Shown here: in pieces, positions 9,231 through 19,085 of the stretch
Layout of the letters: the number at the start of each line of letters is the position of its first letter
Numbering within the stretch: position 1 is the first letter of the stretch
Assembly (NCBI RefSeq): GCF_015594725.1
Contig: NZ_JADNRC010000001.1
Location: 248,001-312,000, forward strand
Direction of reading: 5' to 3'
Length of the DNA stretch: 64,000 nt
DNA from: Flavobacterium sp. ALJ2
Lineage (GTDB): Bacteria > Bacteroidota > Bacteroidia > Flavobacteriales > Flavobacteriaceae
The notes under the pieces: generated by a model
The model's database searches: none
Told to the model about the DNA's origin: nothing
What the model saw: the letters and a program-made list of their open reading frames with translations, nothing else
Made by a program: the position numbers and the translations under genes

Positions 9231-10427
9231 CTAATTTTTAGTTTTATATACTAAAAGTGCCTCTTTTAAAACAGAAACAGCTTGAATTAAATCTTCTTTG
9301 TTTAAGACATATGCAATACGCACTTGGTTTAATCCCATTCCTGGGGTAGAATAAAATCCTGCTGCAGGAGCAATCATTACGGTCTTACCGTTATGATCAT
9401 AACTTTCTAATAGCCATTGTGCAAAATCATCAGCATTATCAATAGGTAATTGAACGATACAATAAAATGCTCCTTTAGGTTTAGTAACTATAATTCCTTC
9501 TATTTTGTTAAGTTCAGTGATTAAAGTATCTCTTCGTTCTCTGTATTCAGAAATTACTTCATCAAAATAATTTTGTGGAGTGTCAATAGCAGCTTCACAA
9601 GCAATTTGTTCAATAGTAGGAGGGCTTAAACGCGCTTGAGCAAATTTCATTACTGTGGCGATGACATCTTTATTTTTCGAAACTAAGCATCCAATTCTAG
9701 CGCCACACATACTGTAACGTTTAGAAACTGAATCAACCATAATTACGTTTTGCTCGATATCTTTTAGGTTCATTACAGAATAATGTATATCTCCATCATA
9801 AGTAAACTCACGATAGACTTCGTCAGCAATTAAATATAAATCATATTTCTTAACTAAATCTGCCAATTGTAAAATTTCAGACTCAGAGTATAAGTATCCA
9901 GTTGGATTTCCAGGATTACATATTAGTATCGCTTTGGTTTTTGGCGTAATCAGTTTTTCGAAAGAAGAAATGCTAGGTAAAGCAAATGCTGTTTCAATAC
10001 TTGAAATAACAGGAACTACAGTTGCGCCAGTCGATGTTGAGAAAGCATTATAATTAGCATAAAAAGGTTCCGGAATAATAATTTCATCTCCAGGATCGGT
10101 AATTGTTGCTAATGCAAAAAGCAAAGCTTCAGAACCTCCAGTTGTAATGATTATATCTTCCTTGTTTACGCTTACGTTTTGATGTTGGTAGAATTGAGCT
10201 AGTTTTTTTCTATAACTTTCATAGCCTGCTGATGGGCTATATTCAATAATACTTAAATCAATATTTTTTATGGCCGCGATGGCGACTTCGGGTGTTTTTA
10301 TATCAGGTTGACCAATGTTTAAGTGATACACTTTATGTCCTTTTTTCTTAGCTATATCAGCATAAGGGGCAAGTTTTCGTATCGGAGATTCGGGCATGTT
10401 TTTGCCTTTGCTTGAAATTTTTGGCAT
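9231..10427 (-). CDS. pyridoxal-phosphate aminotransferase, class I/II
   Basis: This is a fold-type I aminotransferase of the AspC/AlaT-like group (398 residues). The substrate-binding NPGNPTG motif is at about residues 170-176, the PLP lysine in SVSKRYSMCGARIG is near residue 236, and the conserved arginine is in GLNQVRIAYV near the C-terminus. An aromatic or aspartate/alanine donor is possible; substrate cannot be read from the sequence. It has no metabolic partners next to it. Confidence 0.9.
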   Translation of the reverse strand: MPKISSKGKNMPESPIRKLAPYADIAKKKGHKVYHLNIGQPDIKTPEVAIAAIKNIDLSIIEYSPSAGYESYRKKLAQFYQHQNVSVNKEDIIITTGGSEALLFALATITDPGDEIIIPEPFYANYNAFSTSTGATVVPVISSIETAFALPSISSFEKLITPKTKAILICNPGNPTGYLYSESEILQLADLVKKYDLYLIADEVYREFTYDGDIHYSVMNLKDIEQNVIMVDSVSKRYSMCGARIGCLVSKNKDVIATVMKFAQARLSPPTIEQIACEAAIDTPQNYFDEVISEYRERRDTLITELNKIEGIIVTKPKGAFYCIVQLPIDNADDFAQWLLESYDHNGKTVMIAPAAGFYSTPGMGLNQVRIAYVLNKEDLIQAVSVLKEALLVYKTKN

Positions 10428-10548
10428 GATCTAAATTATTGAAGTGCAAATTTGCATTTTTTTTTCGAATTTAACGTAAACAATATATGTAGTTGTGAAT
10501 TTGTATTAATTAACTAAAATTTTAGTATTTTTATAAGAAATACTCTTA

Positions 10549-11871
10549 ATGAAAAGAAAATTTACTTTGTTTTTCTTGCAAATAATCAGCTTTACTGCAT
10601 TTTCGCAGCAGGGATTTGTTATTGATGGTCATACAGATAGAGTTACTATTCCTTTTAAGTTAATAAATAATTTGATTTTTATACCTATAAATGTCAATGG
10701 TGTGGAGTTGAATTTTTTATTAGACTCGGGAGTTGATGATACCGTGCTTTTTAGTCTAGAAGATAAAAAAGAGGTACGTTTTTTTAATATTGAAAAAATA
10801 AAACTAAGAGGCTTAGGGATTGAAGAATCTATTGAGGGTTTAAAGTCTACTAATAATACATTAGAAATAAATGGTTTAAAATCTATCAATAATTTATTGT
10901 ATATTATATTAGATCAGGAGTTTAATTTATCATCACATATAGGTATTCCTGTAAATGGAATCATTGGCTATCGTTTTTTTCAAAATAATCTGGTTGAGAT
11001 AAATTATCAAAATAAAAAAGTAACGGTCTATCGAGATACTGCTAAGTATAGAAAAAAATTAGAGAAAAAATTCAAAAATATTTCAATCACAATCGAGAGA
11101 GCAAAGCCTTATCTTTATTCAAATGTGGTTATTGATAGTTTGAGGATCCCTGCAAAGTTGCTGATTGATACCGGGAATAGTGACTCTTTTTGGATTTTTC
11201 AAAATCTAAAAATTAAATTACCAAAGAAAAATTTTGAAGATTATTTAGGAAAAGGATTCAGTGGTGATATTGAAGGAAGAAGAGCCAGGATTCCTGAATT
11301 TTCTATTGGTGATTTCGATTTTACAAACCCTATTGTTGCCTTTCCAGATTCAACTTCCATTCGGAATGTAAAAATGGTTCCTGATAGAATAGGCTCTGTA
11401 GGAGGAGAGATATTAAGGCGATTTACAGTAGTTTTTGACTACGAAAATCAAAAAATGTACCTCAAGAAAAATAGAGAGTTCTCACATCCTTTTACATATA
11501 ATAAAAGTGGAATTATTATCCAGCACAACGGATTGCAATGGGTACAAGAAACGGTACATCTGGAAACTGTTCCTATGGGAGGTGAGACTTTTGATAAGAA
11601 TGGAACAAAAATCAGTAATGATTTTAGATATAAATTTCAGTTAAAACCAGTTTTCGAAATTGCTAATATTCGAAAAAAATCTGCAGCAGAACGTTCAGGG
11701 TTAAGAATCGGGGATGTGATTATTAGTATTAATAAAAATAAGGCGTACAGATATTCACTACAGCAAATAAGTACATTACTAAAATCTGAAGATGATATAT
11801 GGATAAGTTTGGAAGTTGAAAGAGATAGTCAAATTCTAAAATTCAGGTTTCGATTAACGGATGAGTTGTAA
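10549..11871 (+). CDS. exported retropepsin-like aspartic protease with C-terminal PDZ domain
   Basis: A signal peptide (residues 1-20, ending AFSQQ) precedes two aspartic-protease-like halves, with catalytic-type motifs LLDSGVDDTVLF (about 57-68) and LLIDTGNSDSFWIF (about 204-217). A PDZ domain follows at about 350-430 (AAERSGLRIGDVIISINKNKAY). This order is known in Bacteroidota clan-AA proteases; two DxG motifs in one chain would allow an intramolecular pepsin-like active site, where retropepsins need a dimer. Substrates are unknown. It lies immediately upstream of a T9SS cargo-type gene on the same strand, but the 150-base gap has no evidence of a shared transcript. Confidence 0.82.
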   Translation: MKRKFTLFFLQIISFTAFSQQGFVIDGHTDRVTIPFKLINNLIFIPINVNGVELNFLLDSGVDDTVLFSLEDKKEVRFFNIEKIKLRGLGIEESIEGLKSTNNTLEINGLKSINNLLYIILDQEFNLSSHIGIPVNGIIGYRFFQNNLVEINYQNKKVTVYRDTAKYRKKLEKKFKNISITIERAKPYLYSNVVIDSLRIPAKLLIDTGNSDSFWIFQNLKIKLPKKNFEDYLGKGFSGDIEGRRARIPEFSIGDFDFTNPIVAFPDSTSIRNVKMVPDRIGSVGGEILRRFTVVFDYENQKMYLKKNREFSHPFTYNKSGIIIQHNGLQWVQETVHLETVPMGGETFDKNGTKISNDFRYKFQLKPVFEIANIRKKSAAERSGLRIGDVIISINKNKAYRYSLQQISTLLKSEDDIWISLEVERDSQILKFRFRLTDEL

Positions 11872-12024
11872 GATTGTCTAATGATTTTGTTAATGTAAAT
11901 GTTTTAAATTGCTGAAATATAATACTTTGTTTTGTTTTCGTTTTGTCTGTTAATTATTAAAAAGCTGCGTTTTTGGTGTTAATGAATTGATTTACTATTT
12001 TTAACAAAAAATTAATAATAATAT

Positions 12025-14670
12025 ATGTCCAAAAAATACTTTGTTGCACTAAAGTTGCTTTTGCTTTTTCTAGCTTTATTTTTATTACCTATAAAAAATT
12101 TCGGGCAATGTGCGGGTTTGGATACCAACACTAGTGTGTGTGATATTCCTAATCTAGCGAGTAAAACGGTTGATTTATTTGGATTGTTAGATGGGAATCC
12201 TATAACTGGAGGTACTTGGACAGATGATGATCTTTCGCAAGGACTTGATAATGCTACGGGGATTTTAAATGCCCAGCTAATAAGAAAAAGCGGGTTTTAT
12301 AGGTTTACTTATACAGTTTCAGGAGTAGCAGGCTGTACGGATAACTCGGCAACAATTACAGTTGCCATAGGAGGATATCCAGGTGTTTCAGGTCCTACTG
12401 GGGCAGCATGTACAGATGCTAGTGCATATGATTTATTTCACGTTTTTAATGGCGCTTTTTTAAGTCCACAATCTAATGGGAAATGGTATAATAATACAAA
12501 AGCAAGTCCTGTTGAAGGTAGTGTTATTAATCCTAAAGACTTAGGAGTAGGTACTTATCAGTTTACATACTCATTTCCAGCTATAGGAGACTGTGCAGGT
12601 CCCGTTTCTTCAACAGTATTTGTTACTGTTTATAGAGCACCAGAAGCAGGTCTTCCAGATAATATGCAATTATGTGATAGTGATGATTTATCGATTTATT
12701 CTAATCTGGATTTAAATAGTCGACTTTCTGGTGAAGATGCTAATGGTGAATGGACAGATAATGAAAATACCGGAGAGATTACATCGATAAAAGATCATTT
12801 TATAGATGTGCAAAAAATTTATAATACTCTTGGAGAAGGAACTTATAGTTTTACTTATACAGTTAGTAATACTCCACATCCTATATGTAAAATTGATTTA
12901 GCAACAGTAAGGATACGGATAGAAAAAAGAATTGATCTTAGAGGAGCAACATTGGTTGTTAGTTCAGATATATGTGAACTAGATATGCTTAGGGCTACTT
13001 ATTCGGCAAAGCTTACTAGTGGAGCGCAAGTGATCCCTGACGGACAATACAATATTACTTATAAAATATCAGGCCCAACATCGGCAACAAATACTGAATT
13101 GTTAACGATTAATAACGGTTCTGTAACATTCTCATTACCATCAATATTTTTTCAAAAGGTAGGCGAGTTTAAAATTGAAATTACTGAATTTACTTCTTTC
13201 ACAACTGAGGGGGCGTGTAATACTATAATAGATGATTTATCAGATGTTTTAACTATTCATCCAATTCCTAAGCTTGATTCTGCAAAAATAAAAATCAATC
13301 CAGTTTGTCAAAATAAAAGTACGGTGGTGCAAATTACGGGCGCTTCAAGTCTTCCAAATGGGATGTATAGCATTATTTATAAATTAACGGGTGCAAATAA
13401 TACCAGCGAACAAGCAGTTTTGATTGCTGTTGTAAACGGAGCAGCAAGCTTTACAATACCATCAGCCTTAACCGCTAATGATGGAAATACATTAGTTGCA
13501 ATAACAAATATTACAAATACTCTTGTAGGCTGTACCAATGCTGTTAATGTATCAGGAAATATGGTGGTTAATCCTTTGCCTAATTCAGTTGATATTAAGA
13601 TAGAAATAAAAGATTATTGTTTAAATGAATCAGTACCAGTTTTGATTTCAGGACTTGGAACTTTAAAAGATATTACAATTTCATACACAATTTCGGGAAG
13701 TAATTTGGCTACAGTACAAACAGTAGCTTTAGCTGTATCAAATGGGAAAGGGAGTTTTATTATTCCGCAAAATTTACTCATTAATACGGGGGCAACTAGA
13801 GTTACAATTACTAAAGTTACAAATAATGAAACAACTTGTGATATTGTACCTACAGGTTTATTCGATGATTTTTTAATAAATTTAATTCCGATTGCGCCAA
13901 CGACCAGTCCTCAAATATTTTGTAAATCAGATGGAGCTACAGTTGCTAATTTGGTACCTAACGGGACACAATATAAATGGTATGATTCAGCTATAGCTAG
14001 TACACCTTTGTCTGTTTCAACCCTATTGTTGTCTGGAAATTATTACGTTAAAGAAATAGCGCTTTCTGGCGGATGCGCATCATCGGGAAGTTTAAGTATT
14101 GTTACTATAAATGATATACCTGCACCAGTATTAAAACTAAAAGGTCAGGACTTTTGCGGAATAAATAATCCTACAATTGCTGATTTATCTAATAATACCA
14201 ATGCTTCGGCTTCGATAGTTTGGTACGATGCTCAAGATAACGGAAATCAGTTAACCAATGAAACTTTACTTCAGGACAATGCAATATATTATGGGTTTGA
14301 TTTTTCAACCACTACAAATTGTTTTTCGAATGATGTTTTGATAGCAAAAGTGTCGCTTACAAATTGTTCTACTTCAGAATATGCGGATTTCTTTATTCCA
14401 GACGGATTTTCTCCAAATGGAGATGGTACAAACGATACTTATGCAATTCCCGATATAGACTTTTTATATCCCGATTATACACTCGAAATTTATAATAGAT
14501 ATGGGAACTTAATGTTTAAAGGCAATAAAAATAAACCAGATTGGGATGGTAAAAATTCTGATTCTAAAATAATTGATGGAGTAGCTCCAAACGGTGTTTA
14601 TTTTTATGTTGTCCATTTTAATAAAGATAGCAGGCCGCCTTTACAAGGTCGTCTTTATTTAAATCGATAA
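12025..14670 (+). CDS. large secreted protein with gliding-motility-type (T9SS type B) C-terminal domain
   Basis: The 881-residue protein starts with a signal peptide (to about residue 28, ending NFGQ) and continues as a series of Ig-like or PKD-like beta modules, several beginning with a CxxN/CxxD pattern. The C-terminus, from FFIPDGFSPNGDGTND (about residue 790) to the end, is the CHU_C/gliding motility-associated domain, which directs secretion by the type IX system and often cell-surface attachment. The next gene encodes a PorP/SprF protein, the usual partner of type B CTD cargo. The internal repeats are degenerate and no enzymatic motif is visible, so an adhesin or structural surface role is likely. 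Confidence 0.85.
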   Translation: MSKKYFVALKLLLLFLALFLLPIKNFGQCAGLDTNTSVCDIPNLASKTVDLFGLLDGNPITGGTWTDDDLSQGLDNATGILNAQLIRKSGFYRFTYTVSGVAGCTDNSATITVAIGGYPGVSGPTGAACTDASAYDLFHVFNGAFLSPQSNGKWYNNTKASPVEGSVINPKDLGVGTYQFTYSFPAIGDCAGPVSSTVFVTVYRAPEAGLPDNMQLCDSDDLSIYSNLDLNSRLSGEDANGEWTDNENTGEITSIKDHFIDVQKIYNTLGEGTYSFTYTVSNTPHPICKIDLATVRIRIEKRIDLRGATLVVSSDICELDMLRATYSAKLTSGAQVIPDGQYNITYKISGPTSATNTELLTINNGSVTFSLPSIFFQKVGEFKIEITEFTSFTTEGACNTIIDDLSDVLTIHPIPKLDSAKIKINPVCQNKSTVVQITGASSLPNGMYSIIYKLTGANNTSEQAVLIAVVNGAASFTIPSALTANDGNTLVAITNITNTLVGCTNAVNVSGNMVVNPLPNSVDIKIEIKDYCLNESVPVLISGLGTLKDITISYTISGSNLATVQTVALAVSNGKGSFIIPQNLLINTGATRVTITKVTNNETTCDIVPTGLFDDFLINLIPIAPTTSPQIFCKSDGATVANLVPNGTQYKWYDSAIASTPLSVSTLLLSGNYYVKEIALSGGCASSGSLSIVTINDIPAPVLKLKGQDFCGINNPTIADLSNNTNASASIVWYDAQDNGNQLTNETLLQDNAIYYGFDFSTTTNCFSNDVLIAKVSLTNCSTSEYADFFIPDGFSPNGDGTNDTYAIPDIDFLYPDYTLEIYNRYGNLMFKGNKNKPDWDGKNSDSKIIDGVAPNGVYFYVVHFNKDSRPPLQGRLYLNR

Positions 14671-14693
14671 CTCCTATTTAATATAATTTTCAA

Positions 14694-15629
14694 ATGAAAA
14701 AAGTAATACTAATTATAAGTTTCCTTTTCTATATCATTGATGTATCTGCTCAGCAAGATCCAGAATACACACATTATATGTATAATATGAGTATGGTAAA
14801 TCCAGCGTATGCAACAGGAACTCCGTTAATGTTGAATTTAGGGACTTTATACAGAACGCAATGGGTTGGAGCAGTTGGTGCACCAAAAACATTTAACTTT
14901 TTCGGACATACTTCCATAAGTAATAAAGTAGAAGTGGGAGTCTCATTAATTTCTGATGATATAGGGGATGGTGCTAAAAAAGAGAATAATTTTTATGCTG
15001 ATTTTGCATACATACTAGAATTAGGAGGGAACAATAAACTTTCGTTAGGATTAAAAGCAGGACTTACTTCTCTGCAAACAAATTTTAATGGATTCCAATT
15101 TCAGAGTGGAGATGTAACTACCGATTTGGCTTTCGCCGAAAATATCAATGTTACTAAGCCTAATATTGGCGTAGGGGCTTATTATTTTACAGATAAATTT
15201 TATGTTGGATTATCTGCACCAAATTTATTAAAGTCCAAACATATCGAAGAGAAATCCGGGATAAATGCTTATGGCTCTGAAGATATTCATACTTTTTTAA
15301 CCGCTGGATATGTTTTTCAACTTAATGATGTGTTTAAACTAAAGCCTGCTTTTATGTCGAGATTTGTTGTTGGAGCACCAGTTTCTGTAGATATAACTGC
15401 GAATGTTTTGTATAATGAGAGATTTGAATTGGGAGCGGCTTACAGAGTAAATGACGCCGTTAGTGTTTTAATGAATGTAAATGTAACCAAAGCAATTCGA
15501 GTAGGTTATGCGTACGATTATACAACAACTAATTTTGGTCAATTTAATTCTGGAACGCATGAAATTATGCTTCTTTTTGATTTGGATTTATTAGGAAAAG
15601 GATATGATAAATCACCGAGATTCTTTTAA
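14694..15629 (+). CDS. PorP/SprF family type IX secretion membrane protein
   Basis: A signal peptide (about residues 1-19, ending VSAQ) leads into a PorP/SprF beta-barrel. The family's opening, QDPEYTHYMYNMSMVNPAYATG, is clear, and the barrel ends in an alternating pattern near residue 295. Family members sit in the outer membrane and are paired with individual T9SS cargo that carries type B C-terminal domains (SprF works with SprB in F. johnsoniae). Its position 23 bases after such a cargo gene argues that it serves that protein. Confidence 0.92.
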   Translation: MKKVILIISFLFYIIDVSAQQDPEYTHYMYNMSMVNPAYATGTPLMLNLGTLYRTQWVGAVGAPKTFNFFGHTSISNKVEVGVSLISDDIGDGAKKENNFYADFAYILELGGNNKLSLGLKAGLTSLQTNFNGFQFQSGDVTTDLAFAENINVTKPNIGVGAYYFTDKFYVGLSAPNLLKSKHIEEKSGINAYGSEDIHTFLTAGYVFQLNDVFKLKPAFMSRFVVGAPVSVDITANVLYNERFELGAAYRVNDAVSVLMNVNVTKAIRVGYAYDYTTTNFGQFNSGTHEIMLLFDLDLLGKGYDKSPRFF

Positions 15630-15630
15630 A

Positions 15631-17763
15631 ATGAAAAATATGAAAAAATTACTAGTTATTATATTCGTATTTTCAATACAGTTTATAAGCGCTCAGAACC
15701 AAAATATGGCTCGGGCAAAGCGTTTCTTTGATAAAACATATTACAGTGAAGCCATTCCATTATATGAAAAAATAGTCTCAGATAAGCCTTCGGCAGAAGC
15801 CATAAAAAACTTAGCCGACTCCTATTATTATACTAATGACTTAAAGAAAGCACAACAGTATTATAGACTTCTGATTAAAAGTTATGATAAAGATTTAGAT
15901 AGAAACTACTATTTTAAATATGCCCATACACTTAAAGCAACAAACAGTTACAAAGAAGCAAGTGAAATTTTAAAACAGTACTATTCTAAAAACAGTCAGG
16001 ATTATTTAGATTTTGAAAATGCTACCAAAGAACTAGAGAATATTTCGGCAATTGGAGATAGATATAGTATTAAAAATCTAGCTATAAATACTAAAAATTC
16101 AGAGTTTGGAGCAGTAAAATATAAGGATAGTTTGATTTTTGCAGCAGTAAAAAAGAAGCCAGGATTATTTGATAAAATGTACAAATGGGATAATGAAACG
16201 TATCTTAATTTAGTTTCGGCATCTATAAATAAGATAAACGCAGGAGATTCGATTGCTTATTATTTTGCAAAAGAATTAAAAACAGGAATGCATGAGTCTA
16301 ATGCTGTTTTTACAAAAGATGGCAAAACGATTTATTTTACACGAAATAATTATAAAAATGGAAGGAGAGGAAAAAACGATGATAAAATTTCTAATCTTCA
16401 AATTTTTAGGGCTGAACTCATAAAAGGGAAATGGAAAAATGTAATATCGCTTCCGTTCAATAGTGATAATTATTCAGTAGAACATCCAGCATTGAGTTCA
16501 GATGAAAAAACATTGTATTTTGCTTCAGATATGCCAGGAACATTAGGGTCATTTGATATCTTTTCGGTAGCTATAAATGAAGGAGCCTATGGAACACCTC
16601 AGAATTTAGGAGCGCTGATAAATACAGATAAAAGAGAGCAGTTTCCGTTTGTTTCAAAAGACAACAGACTTTATTTCTCGTCTGATGGACATTTGGGATA
16701 TGGCTCACTCGATGTATTTGTTTCGGAAATAAAGGAAGCGACCTATACAAAACCTCTAAATGTTGGTCTGCCATTAAATTCAAATTTAGATGATTTCTCG
16801 TTTATGATAGATTCAGATACCAAAGAAGGGTATTTTGCATCGAATAGAGCAGGAGGAAAAGGGAGTGACGATATCTATCAATTAAACGAAATTAAGCCAT
16901 TACTAATCGAAGATTGTAAACAACTTATTACGGGAATAATTACTGATATTGATACAAAATCACCATTAGAAAACGCTGTAGTTATACTTCAGCAGGAAGA
17001 AAGCAAGCAATTGCGTACGATAGTAACTTCGGCAGATGGTAGATTTAATTTTAAAGTGGCTTGTGAGTTATCCTATACAATTTCGGCATCTAAAGAAAAT
17101 CATACCAATAATTCCAGAACTTTAATTCTTGATAAAACTAGAGGAAAAAGTAATGATGCTTCGATGGCACTTAAATCTCTTGAAGTTGTAAAACAAGAAG
17201 AGAAAAAATTAGCTGAAGAGAAAAAACAAAAAGAAGCATTAGAGTTGGTTACTTTAAAAGCGAATGAAGCTAAAGCTAAAGCAAATGAAATTGCTTTGGT
17301 TGAAATCAGGAAAAAAGAAAAAGCAGAGAAGGCAGTTGCTGACCAAAAAGAAAAGATAGAGAAGATTATTGCACAAGAAAAAGATGTAGTAAGAGATAGA
17401 GACCGATTAATTATAAAGACGGATCCTATTTATTTTGATTACAATTTATGGTATATAAGAAAAGAATCTAAAATTATCCTAAACAGGGTTGTTGAATTAA
17501 TGAATAAATACCCAGATATGGTAGTTGAAATAGGTTCACATACTGATTCTAGAGGGAATGATAGGTACAATGCTAATTTATCTCAAAAGAGAGCAGAATC
17601 AACTAAAGAGTATCTGATAGATTTTGGAATTGATAAGAAGAGAATTATAGCTAAAGGATACGGAGAGTCTGTGCCAATTATAAAATGTAAAACAGATGAT
17701 GCTTGTAATGAGGAGCAACACGAATTAAATAGACGTAGTGAATTTGTAATTAAGAATTTATAA
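15631..17763 (+). CDS. OmpA-family protein with TPR and beta-propeller-like repeats
   Basis: The start at 15631 was chosen because it lies just after the upstream stop and gives a signal peptide (ending FISAQ); a further ATG follows at 15640. TPR-like helical repeats fill about residues 20-140. PD40/WD40-like propeller repeats (SSDEKTLYFASDMPG, SKDNRLYFSSDG) span about 210-420. A carboxypeptidase-regulatory-like domain follows (about 440-510), then a charged coiled coil, and a C-terminal OmpA domain (IGSHTDSRGNDRYNANLSQK) for peptidoglycan binding. This architecture recurs as the third gene of PorP/SprF loci in gliding bacteria; a periplasmic anchor role for the secretion apparatus is inferred. 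Confidence 0.88.
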   Translation: MKNMKKLLVIIFVFSIQFISAQNQNMARAKRFFDKTYYSEAIPLYEKIVSDKPSAEAIKNLADSYYYTNDLKKAQQYYRLLIKSYDKDLDRNYYFKYAHTLKATNSYKEASEILKQYYSKNSQDYLDFENATKELENISAIGDRYSIKNLAINTKNSEFGAVKYKDSLIFAAVKKKPGLFDKMYKWDNETYLNLVSASINKINAGDSIAYYFAKELKTGMHESNAVFTKDGKTIYFTRNNYKNGRRGKNDDKISNLQIFRAELIKGKWKNVISLPFNSDNYSVEHPALSSDEKTLYFASDMPGTLGSFDIFSVAINEGAYGTPQNLGALINTDKREQFPFVSKDNRLYFSSDGHLGYGSLDVFVSEIKEATYTKPLNVGLPLNSNLDDFSFMIDSDTKEGYFASNRAGGKGSDDIYQLNEIKPLLIEDCKQLITGIITDIDTKSPLENAVVILQQEESKQLRTIVTSADGRFNFKVACELSYTISASKENHTNNSRTLILDKTRGKSNDASMALKSLEVVKQEEKKLAEEKKQKEALELVTLKANEAKAKANEIALVEIRKKEKAEKAVADQKEKIEKIIAQEKDVVRDRDRLIIKTDPIYFDYNLWYIRKESKIILNRVVELMNKYPDMVVEIGSHTDSRGNDRYNANLSQKRAESTKEYLIDFGIDKKRIIAKGYGESVPIIKCKTDDACNEEQHELNRRSEFVIKNL

Positions 17764-17787
17764 ATACTTTTTCCTAGTAGAAAATCA

Positions 17788-17833
17788 GCAGGCTTCTAAA
17801 TAAATTAAGATTTTATTTAGAAGCCTTTCTTTT
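17788..17833 (+). terminator. terminator after the T9SS-related trio
   Basis: AGGCTTCTAAATAAA and TTTATTTAGAAGCCT form a 15-bp stem with a short loop, followed by a T-rich stretch, shortly after the OmpA-like gene. Confidence 0.8.
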
Positions 17834-17885
17834 GGTTTCTTTTTTATCTAATTTTATAAGATATATGAACTTAAAATATTTAATT

Positions 17886-18368
17886 ATGAAGAATCTAATT
17901 CTGTCTTTTTTGCTTGTGTCTTGTATTGGACTTCAAAGCTGTAAAAAAAATGAAACTCAGAAAGAAGCCGAAACTACTAAAACGGATGCAGAAAGTATTA
18001 TAAATGTTCAATGTTATGAAGGAGTTTATGAAAATGATACTATTAATTTAAAATTAAATACTTTAAAAAACGGAAAAATAAGTGGAGATATGGTGATGAA
18101 AATTGCGGGTGCACCACATAAAGACGGTGAAATCACAGGAGAATTTAAAGGAGATACTTTATTTGTAGATTATGCTTTTATCGAAGGAACAAACAAGGAT
18201 AAAAAATTCAAAAATCCGATGGCATTTTTAAAACGAGAAAAGCAACTTATTATAGGTAATGGATCTATGGAAATGTATTTAGGGAGAACTTATTTTGCTA
18301 AAGGTAAACCTATAGATTTTGATCGTGTAAAATATAAACTTGAAACTACTGACTGCGTAGATAAATAA
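17886..18368 (+). CDS. small lipoprotein of unknown function
   Basis: The start at 17886 gives a lipoprotein signal with the lipobox-like IGLQSC (cysteine near residue 19); starts at 17832 or 17865 would place extra residues before it and are less likely. The mature part is polar, with the beta-rich sequence MKIAGAPHKDGEITGEFKGDTLFVDYAFIEGT and the residue string GNGSMEMYLG. I do not recognise a family. It sits alone between the T9SS trio and a convergent DUF1573 gene, and ends at a shared terminator. Confidence 0.75.
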   Translation: MKNLILSFLLVSCIGLQSCKKNETQKEAETTKTDAESIINVQCYEGVYENDTINLKLNTLKNGKISGDMVMKIAGAPHKDGEITGEFKGDTLFVDYAFIEGTNKDKKFKNPMAFLKREKQLIIGNGSMEMYLGRTYFAKGKPIDFDRVKYKLETTDCVDK

Positions 18369-18390
18369 AACCTGCGAAAGTAAATTAATA

Positions 18391-18425
18391 AAAAAATCGC
18401 TTCCTGAAATTTAGGAAGCGATTTG
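18391..18425. terminator. bidirectional terminator between convergent genes
   Basis: AAATCGCTTCCT pairs with AGGAAGCGATTT with a short loop; A-run and T-run flank it, serving both the lipoprotein gene and the convergent DUF1573 gene. Confidence 0.8.
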
Positions 18426-18450
18426 AGTTTATGGGAATTTAATTGGAATG

Positions 18451-18834
18451 TTAATTAGACACTTCTCCTCTAACTTTTAAAGCGACACGACCCTCTGGGT
18501 AGTTTACTGCATTAGTTTCAACGGTAATTGTTTTTCTTATTGGCCCTGGAGGCATATTAAAATTTACTTCAATTTTTCCTGATTTCCCAGGCATAATTGA
18601 CGCAGTTGGCTTAGATACAATACTAATACCTGCTGTAGATTGTACAGATGTAATTATGAGGGGAGCATCTCCAGTGTTGGTAAATTCAAAGGCTTTAGCC
18701 CCGTTATCACCTTTACTGACTGTACCATAATCAATAGTATTATCCTTGGCAGCAAAATCAATTTTTGGGCCGTTTTGAGCAAGACCAATAGTCGTAACCA
18801 TTAAGATTGCTATAAATGAGGCTACTTTCTTCAT
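18451..18834 (-). CDS. DUF1573 domain protein (exported)
   Basis: A signal peptide (residues 1-19, ending GLAQ) leads into one Ig-like DUF1573 domain: FEFTNTGDAPLIITSVQSTAG and the later KTITVETNAVNYPEGRVALKVRGEV are the family's core. 127 residues is a common length for single-domain members in Bacteroidota. The function is unknown; family members are exported and may be periplasmic. It is divergent from valS across a spacer of about 250 bases. Confidence 0.85.
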   Translation of the reverse strand: MKKVASFIAILMVTTIGLAQNGPKIDFAAKDNTIDYGTVSKGDNGAKAFEFTNTGDAPLIITSVQSTAGISIVSKPTASIMPGKSGKIEVNFNMPPGPIRKTITVETNAVNYPEGRVALKVRGEVSN

Positions 18835-18989
18835 TTGAAATTGTTTTAAGTTATTAAGTAAATATACTTTCTTTTAATTAATACACAAATTATTAATTCG
18901 CTTTTTATAGTGTACTTAATTATTTACTTTTGTCATCTATAATAAATACAAAAATCAAACCAAAGTATAAAAGTTGATTTGCTTAACTA

Positions 18990-19075
18990 TTTAAGCGTTT
19001 ATTTAATTGATAAAAAGACGATTAAAAAATAGGTAAGAGAAATTAATGATTAAACAAATTAACGATTAAATATAT
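18990..19075. repeat. degenerate GATTAAA-type repeat cluster before valS
   Basis: Short related words such as GATTAAAC, GATTAAA, TTAACGATTAAA and GCGTTTATTTAATTGAT follow each other in the spacer between DUF1573 and valS. It resembles the cluster at 8255-8345. Confidence 0.4.
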
Positions 19076-19085
19076 CCAAGATAAA

